The notes below the pieces were generated by a model that searched no databases, was not told the DNA's origin, and saw nothing but the letters and a program-made list of their open reading frames with translations. Position numbers and translations under genes: made by a program. From Inonotus obliquus (taxonomy: Eukaryota; Basidiomycota; Agaricomycetes; Hymenochaetales; Hymenochaetaceae): 64,000 nt of DNA. The stretch is from assembly GCA_032164295.1 (NCBI GenBank), contig JAJHTX010000010.1, positions 1-64,000 of the forward strand, in the 5' to 3' direction. This document shows, one piece after another, positions 59,216 to 64,000 of this stretch (position 1 is the first letter of the stretch; the number at the start of each line of letters is the position of its first letter).

Positions 59216-60528
59216 GCAAAACAACAACACCAATTTTGCTAAAACCTCAACACACGCGCAAAGCACGCAAGTAACGCAGAGTACGAAATCGAAGCATCGA
59301 GAAATAATAACACGCAAAGCAACCATGCTTGTCATGTCCCTCTATTAGATTTTCGTCCAAGATATTCCAAAGAATTCAGTCATGCCACCCACGTTCGTAA
59401 ACTATGTGCAGTTCCGCCGGCCACAGAGGTAAGTATCCACAAAAACATTAGTACAACATCAAAAGCCAGAAATCGAATGGAGTTCAATCAACCAGTGTAA
59501 AGGTTGCATATAGTGTAACGGCAGTAAGCATACCTAACTGAAAGACCTAAAGTCGACCAGATATGTAAGTAGGGCATAGAGACCCCTCACAATAAAATGG
59601 AATAGATGGGGATCATTTGATAAAAGCTACCCAAGTCTCTCAAAAGGCCGAATCAAATAAAGCTTCGCTTCTGCCACAAAGAGAGCAGTGCGTTATCCGT
59701 CCAGAACTAAATTCTTAAACGAAAGGCTCGTCAGAGTCGCGCGAAAGTGAGCCATCACGGAGGCAACGCAAGACTCAAAAAATCAAGGAGCTTTCAAATT
59801 TCAGTTTGAAACCATCACAAGGAGAGAAATTGAGAATATCCTGTCATTGAGAAGCAGGGTGGCCTGTAGGATACGAAAGCGGAGAACGCAGGGCGGTGAA
59901 AGCAGGCAACGGCGCTCTTGATTATGGATATTTTCCCACAGCTATGTTACATAATCCAAACTCCAACTCCACGTCCTAGCCTAGTAATACACGGTTCTAG
60001 TTAGTACAACAAAAGGTAGAACTACACCATCCGCGCAGTCATTCAATTAAACCAAAAGATATGATAGCGAAGCTCTTATAAAGGAGAAGCGTGAAAGGAA
60101 GAAAAATGAGACAAGGAGCGACTCGTTTGAGAAAACTTCTAACAGCAGTATGTCCCGTAATCAAGCCAAGAAATAAGTCAGGGATGATAAAGAGGGAATG
60201 AGAAGAACGACATGAGAGATCAGAAGCGCGAGATTTCAAATGGTGAGAAGTGAGATACAACGATCATGAGGGGAAAAAACTCAGACACAGAAACCCAGTC
60301 TCGGAGCCGCTGTGAAACTTGGTATGAGAACTAGTGGGAAGGCGACTGCTATCAAAGTGAATAACTTCCAAATGAGTGTGGAGCAGGCATATTGACGAGT
60401 GAGAATCCGTACTGAACAAGACATTGGAGAAGCAAGGTCAGTCACCTATGGGAACCGTCGATATTGCCGAGACAATTGTTATCGCTGGCCCATTTGCTGA
60501 GTGTTTCACAGAGCAGAAGAGTTCATTC

Positions 60529-62719
60529 TCAAATTTGCTCAGGCAAGCGCGGGACAGGTCCAGTAGGCGGAGGACCGGCGACTGGAATCGCGGCTCGATA
60601 TTTTCCAGGTTCGGCACCAATCTTGGTACCTGCGATAACCCGCGAACCGGAATGGAACCGCGCTGGCAGTACCGGAGCGCTCACACGCAAGTATCGCGGT
60701 GCTGACGGGAGGACAAGAGGTGCTGGGATAGGCGCAGAATGAAGATTGCGCCTGTCGCGGAAACCATCATTCCCGTCACCGGTCGTCGTGTAAGCATCAA
60801 TAATCCCAGCTTCATCATACACAGGCACGTCATCAATTCCGTCCTTGATCTCTGTTCGATCAAGTTTGTCAAGCGCGACACGTATGACGGCGTCAAGACT
60901 GTCAGGGTGGTGATCAAAATCACACTTTGGAAGTGCGTACTGTTGCTCCTTCTTGTACGCACTCGTAAGGAGCTGTGGGTCGATGTCAGAATCTTCCTCC
61001 TCATCCTCTTCTGCAATCGTATGTTCACCATCGCCGTTCTCTTGTAGTGTCTCGTCATCTACCCAGTCTTCTTCTACTACCTCCATCCGCCCCGGATGAA
61101 AGAGCCTGTATCCCACTTCCTGAAATGCCCCAATGCTATCCGCGCTCGTGGAAGAAGTCCGCCCATTAAGTGGTGTAGCGCTACTAGATGATGGTGTGGA
61201 ATGGCTTTTCAGCGACCCATAGTCCGAACCCGGTGCAGACATTCCACCAGGATGAGGAAATCCAGGTGTTCCAGGTACACCCAACACATGTCGTGCAGAC
61301 GGGAGATCAGGCAGCGCCGCGTTCACAAACGCAAGGAGCTCCGCGCCTTCTCTGAACCCCTCCTTAGACCTCGAGAAATTTCTCGGCCTCAAATGATTTT
61401 GCGCTTGTGGTGACAAGAGAGGTGAAGACAGGGGTGATATCAAATCGGAAGAGGGACTAGATCGAACTGAATGCAGCTGGGACGACGGATGGCCAATGTT
61501 GAGAACACTATTGTCTAATGATGGTCGAGGCGTACTTTCGTTCAAGCCCGGTCCAGCCTCCATCAAGCTTGAATCGGTATTAGCATTAGGATGAATGACA
61601 CGCCGTAAGAGCTTGCGGAGGCCACGACGTTTCTTGCGGGGCTTCCTCGTCCCCTCCGGAGAATCGTCGATGGCGACAGTCGCATCGTCATCGTCTTCCC
61701 TATCCTCACGGGCCTCAGCAGTGCGCTCCCCGACGTTTTCCTCCGCATCAGCACGGGCTTTCCCTTTCCCCTTTACCTCCTTCCTTTTCTTCTCTTTCTT
61801 CGCTTTAGCCCCAATAGTCTTCCCACCGATACCAACATTACCCGCACCACCGCGACCCGTGCTTCCCTTAAGAGCTGCACGTACACGTGATGCAGCGATG
61901 ATTTCACGTTCCTGGGCTATAGCACGCGCTTCATATTCCTGGGCTATAGTTGCCGCGCGCGGGTGAAGAGCTGAAATATCCTTAGTTAGGATCCACCATA
62001 ATTGGAATATCCGCAGAACAAGTACGTAGCACAAGAACATCGCCAGAGCGGGGACTGAACAACACCAGGATACGTCACTCACTTGGATCAACTCCACTTT
62101 CAACAGTTTTGTATACACCAGCGCCACCGCGTCCCATCCTCGTTTTTACGACTTTCTCATCGTCTCCGTCGGATACCTGCCCCAATAACCTGCTTTCTTC
62201 CTTTGCACGCTCTTTCGCAAGGTGCTTCCCCAACGCTCGTTGACGAGCATCAGTTTGTAGATGTAAGGCGTATTCCGCGCTCGCACTTACGATGGGTTTC
62301 GACCTACCCTTCCCTTTTGTCCTCCCCGATGTTGGGGTTGGGGAAGGGATCGAGGCCGATAATGGTGATCCGGGATCAGAAAATGCAACGTAATCTTCAC
62401 TTGTTCCAGACGATCCGGACATGACCGACGCAGCACCTGATCCGACGGTCGCTGCGACGGAGTCGATATTTGAATATAAGCTCGACGGGCTCGACATGGT
62501 GGAGTTTGATCCGACGGAAAACACCCTACGGATCCTAGAGGTTGATGAGGTCGAGGTGGATAGTCTACTGGAAGCTGACGATGGGCTTTGCACGGATGCA
62601 TTCTTAACCTCGAGCATGGACTGCTTTCTTGCACGTATGTTACCCAGACCGCCTCTACTAGAGGCGGGGACTTGTTTCTGAGAGGAATCAGAGTCGTCGT
62701 CATCAGTATGATAATCCAT
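60529..62719 (-). CDS. DUF3602-type protein with GRGG motifs, copy 2
   Basis: Two exons, 62719-62083 and 61970-60529, sum to 2079 nt, 692 aa. The three family motifs are SSRGGLGNIRARK near residue 20, MGRGGAGVYKTV near residue 205 and TGRGGAGNVGIGGK near residue 250. Between the last two is a helix (EYEARAIAQEREIIAASRVRAAL) that matches the equivalent helix of copy 1 (20893-22911). A Lys/Arg-rich block follows (RKPRKKRRGLRKLLRRV). The rest is acidic and disordered. The family is fungal and of unknown function. The intron between the second and third motif sits at the same place as in copy 1. An ATG two codons upstream (62725) is equally possible. Confidence 0.83.
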
Positions 62720-64000
62720 AGTCATAGAAGGTGAGAAATGAAAGGTGGGGATGCAAAGGGGGATCACGCGGAAATATAAGCAATGATGCAGGCAAAAAAT
62801 AACTCGGTCGGATACGTGGATATATAACAGATCTAGAGAGAAGAAGACGAAATTGAATTGGTGTGAACTTAAATATTGCGTAAGCGATCACAGCGGAATT
62901 GCGAAGTGAAGAATAGAACGAGGACGGGCCGCCGTAACCAAAGGCAGTCCTAAGGTTCGAGAAGTGGCCATCGGAAGCATTTCCAACCACCAAACAAGCA
63001 CATGGCTTGCAGAGCAAGGAACCGAAAAATGAAAAGGAGAATGATGGCAAAAGATCGAAGCTCTGAAAAAATTCCGGCTCATCCCAACCGGGAACAGCGC
63101 GGAAGAGATGTAGAAGAGAATTCTCGGACATAGCGGGTGGCCTGCGATAGTGAAAATACCCGGACCACAAAGCGTACATAAGTCGGGTCAATTGGGGAAG
63201 GTGTGACGAAAGCACAGCGGGTGAGTGAGAATTCAACTTACCCGTCGCTTCTCCTTCACAGGAGCAGGTGAGATCTGTAACTCAGTCGCAAATGGCGAAA
63301 GCGTCAGTGGCGGAGACAGCAGGGGAGAGTCTAGACGTGGCTGTGCAAACACATATTGCGAATGCGATGGTGAAGGTGAAGGCGAAGGTGACACAGGCGG
63401 AGCGATACGCGCGCTTAGCATTCCTAAATAACGAGGGTCGTGGAATCTTCAGAAATTGACAACGACGTCGACAGAAAGAGTTGCAGAGGAGTCGGGAAAG
63501 AAGGGGGTGAAGGAGTAGAGATGGCAGCCATAAGTAATGCGTTGAAAGCGGAATTGGAGTAAGGTTCCGAGAGGATGCAGATGGGAAGAGGTCTGGAGCT
63601 ATTGAGTTTGAAGCCGCACCCAAGATAGACCCAGAGGTGGGAAGTCTTGCGACGTTCGCTGTCGAGAGGATGATAAGCGTGTCTTCTGCCTTTTCGCCAA
63701 GTTTTCTTTCCCCCACCGCGTAACAGAGATTTATGATTCTATGAGAAGTTACTTATCGGACGCGTCCGTTGGTTAGAAAAGGCACCGAGATCACTCACTG
63801 AGCGGATTCGCGGGGAGTCATTCAAGCACATGCCTAAGAGCATGCGAGGAGCGACGGCTTGAGAATTGAGAACCTGGTCCACCGCGGAGATGGACTGCGC
63901 CTGAGAGACGAGCCCGACGCGGCTGAGGTAACAGCGAGCGCCGATCACCGCAGATACAAAACACTTGACCACTGAGTTTGATAGATGGCTGATTTGAATC
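62720..64000. other. Leader of DUF3602 copy 2 and possible partial gene at the window edge
   Basis: Immediately upstream of copy 2 the sequence is its promoter. Near the right edge a minus-strand frame (63972-63800, motifs VSQAQSISAVDQVLNS and PRMLLGMCLNDSPRIR) ends at a good splice donor, TCA/GTGAGTG near 63799. A further frame (63716-63530, containing EKAEDTLIILSTANVARLP) lies after a possible acceptor. This may be the end of a gene whose start is beyond the window, but two different frames stay open after the intron, so I cannot fix the product. Confidence 0.3.

Larger units (their letters stand above)
57055..60528. other. 3.5-kb gene desert rich in simple repeats
   Basis: The first part is a long pyrimidine-rich stretch, probably the 3' untranslated region of the large gene, with runs such as TCCTGTCTTGTCCTGTCC near 57670. 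Further on are short tandem repeats (see separate entries). Open frames, including a 211-codon minus-strand one at 59335-58700, run through those repeats and have no family signal. From about 59,600 to 60,500 nothing gene-like is visible. Confidence 0.5.

Noticed and set aside
58700..59335. 211-codon minus-strand ORF
   Set aside because: Much of it translates the ACATCCAC and CAACC simple repeats, and the rest has no family signal.

Overview
The window is the left end of a chromosome of a filamentous basidiomycete, most likely an Agaricomycete. It opens with about 23 telomeric hexamers (CCCTAA mixed with GCCTAA). The genes that follow are dense and rich in short introns (about 45-75 bp, GT-AG and some GC-AG). 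Markers that point to a basidiomycete include a Gpa1-class G-protein alpha subunit ending in SGIL, a CFEM protein, two DUF3602-type proteins and a fungal-specific multi-pass membrane protein. I cannot name the genus. All exon models were built by hand; for each spliced model marked as frame-checked, the exon lengths sum to a multiple of three.

Region by region: (1) 1-4.4 kb is subtelomere. It holds a telomere tract, an ORF broken by one TGA, and a decayed partial copy of the nuclear export receptor gene CSE1 that is split by a 392-bp hAT-type MITE with perfect ends and by a second block of about 1 kb. (2) 4.6-11.4 kb holds a nine-exon membrane protein, a Yar1-type ankyrin protein (probable ribosomal protein chaperone) and a low-complexity protein. 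(3) 13.8-17.8 kb holds a saccharopine-dehydrogenase-like oxidoreductase and a divergent pair of cell-surface proteins (Ser/Thr-rich GPI type and CFEM type) that share a C-terminal motif. (4) 18.6-27.1 kb is a metabolic stretch: acyl-CoA dehydrogenase, DUF3602 protein, class V PLP aminotransferase and FAD monooxygenase. (5) 28.1-35.8 kb holds a small three-exon gene of unknown function, the G-alpha gene, a catalytically dead RNase III/dsRBD protein and an F-box-like gene carrying an in-frame TGA. (6) 37-49 kb is a tandem segmental duplication carrying two copies (735 and 998 aa) of a modular protein family I do not recognise; the shorter copy lacks one module. (7) 51.7-64 kb holds a small intact gene, a 1517-aa disordered protein, a 3.4-kb repeat-rich gene desert and a second DUF3602 protein.

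The genes do not form one pathway. The end looks like a typical fast-evolving subtelomere. Housekeeping and signalling genes (Gpa1, Yar1) lie among lineage-specific families (the duplicated modular protein, F-box, pseudo-RNase III, CFEM), and transposon insertion and pseudogene decay concentrate in the first 4.5 kb. The two items I would chase first are the duplicated modular family and the dated layers of decay in the CSE1 relic.
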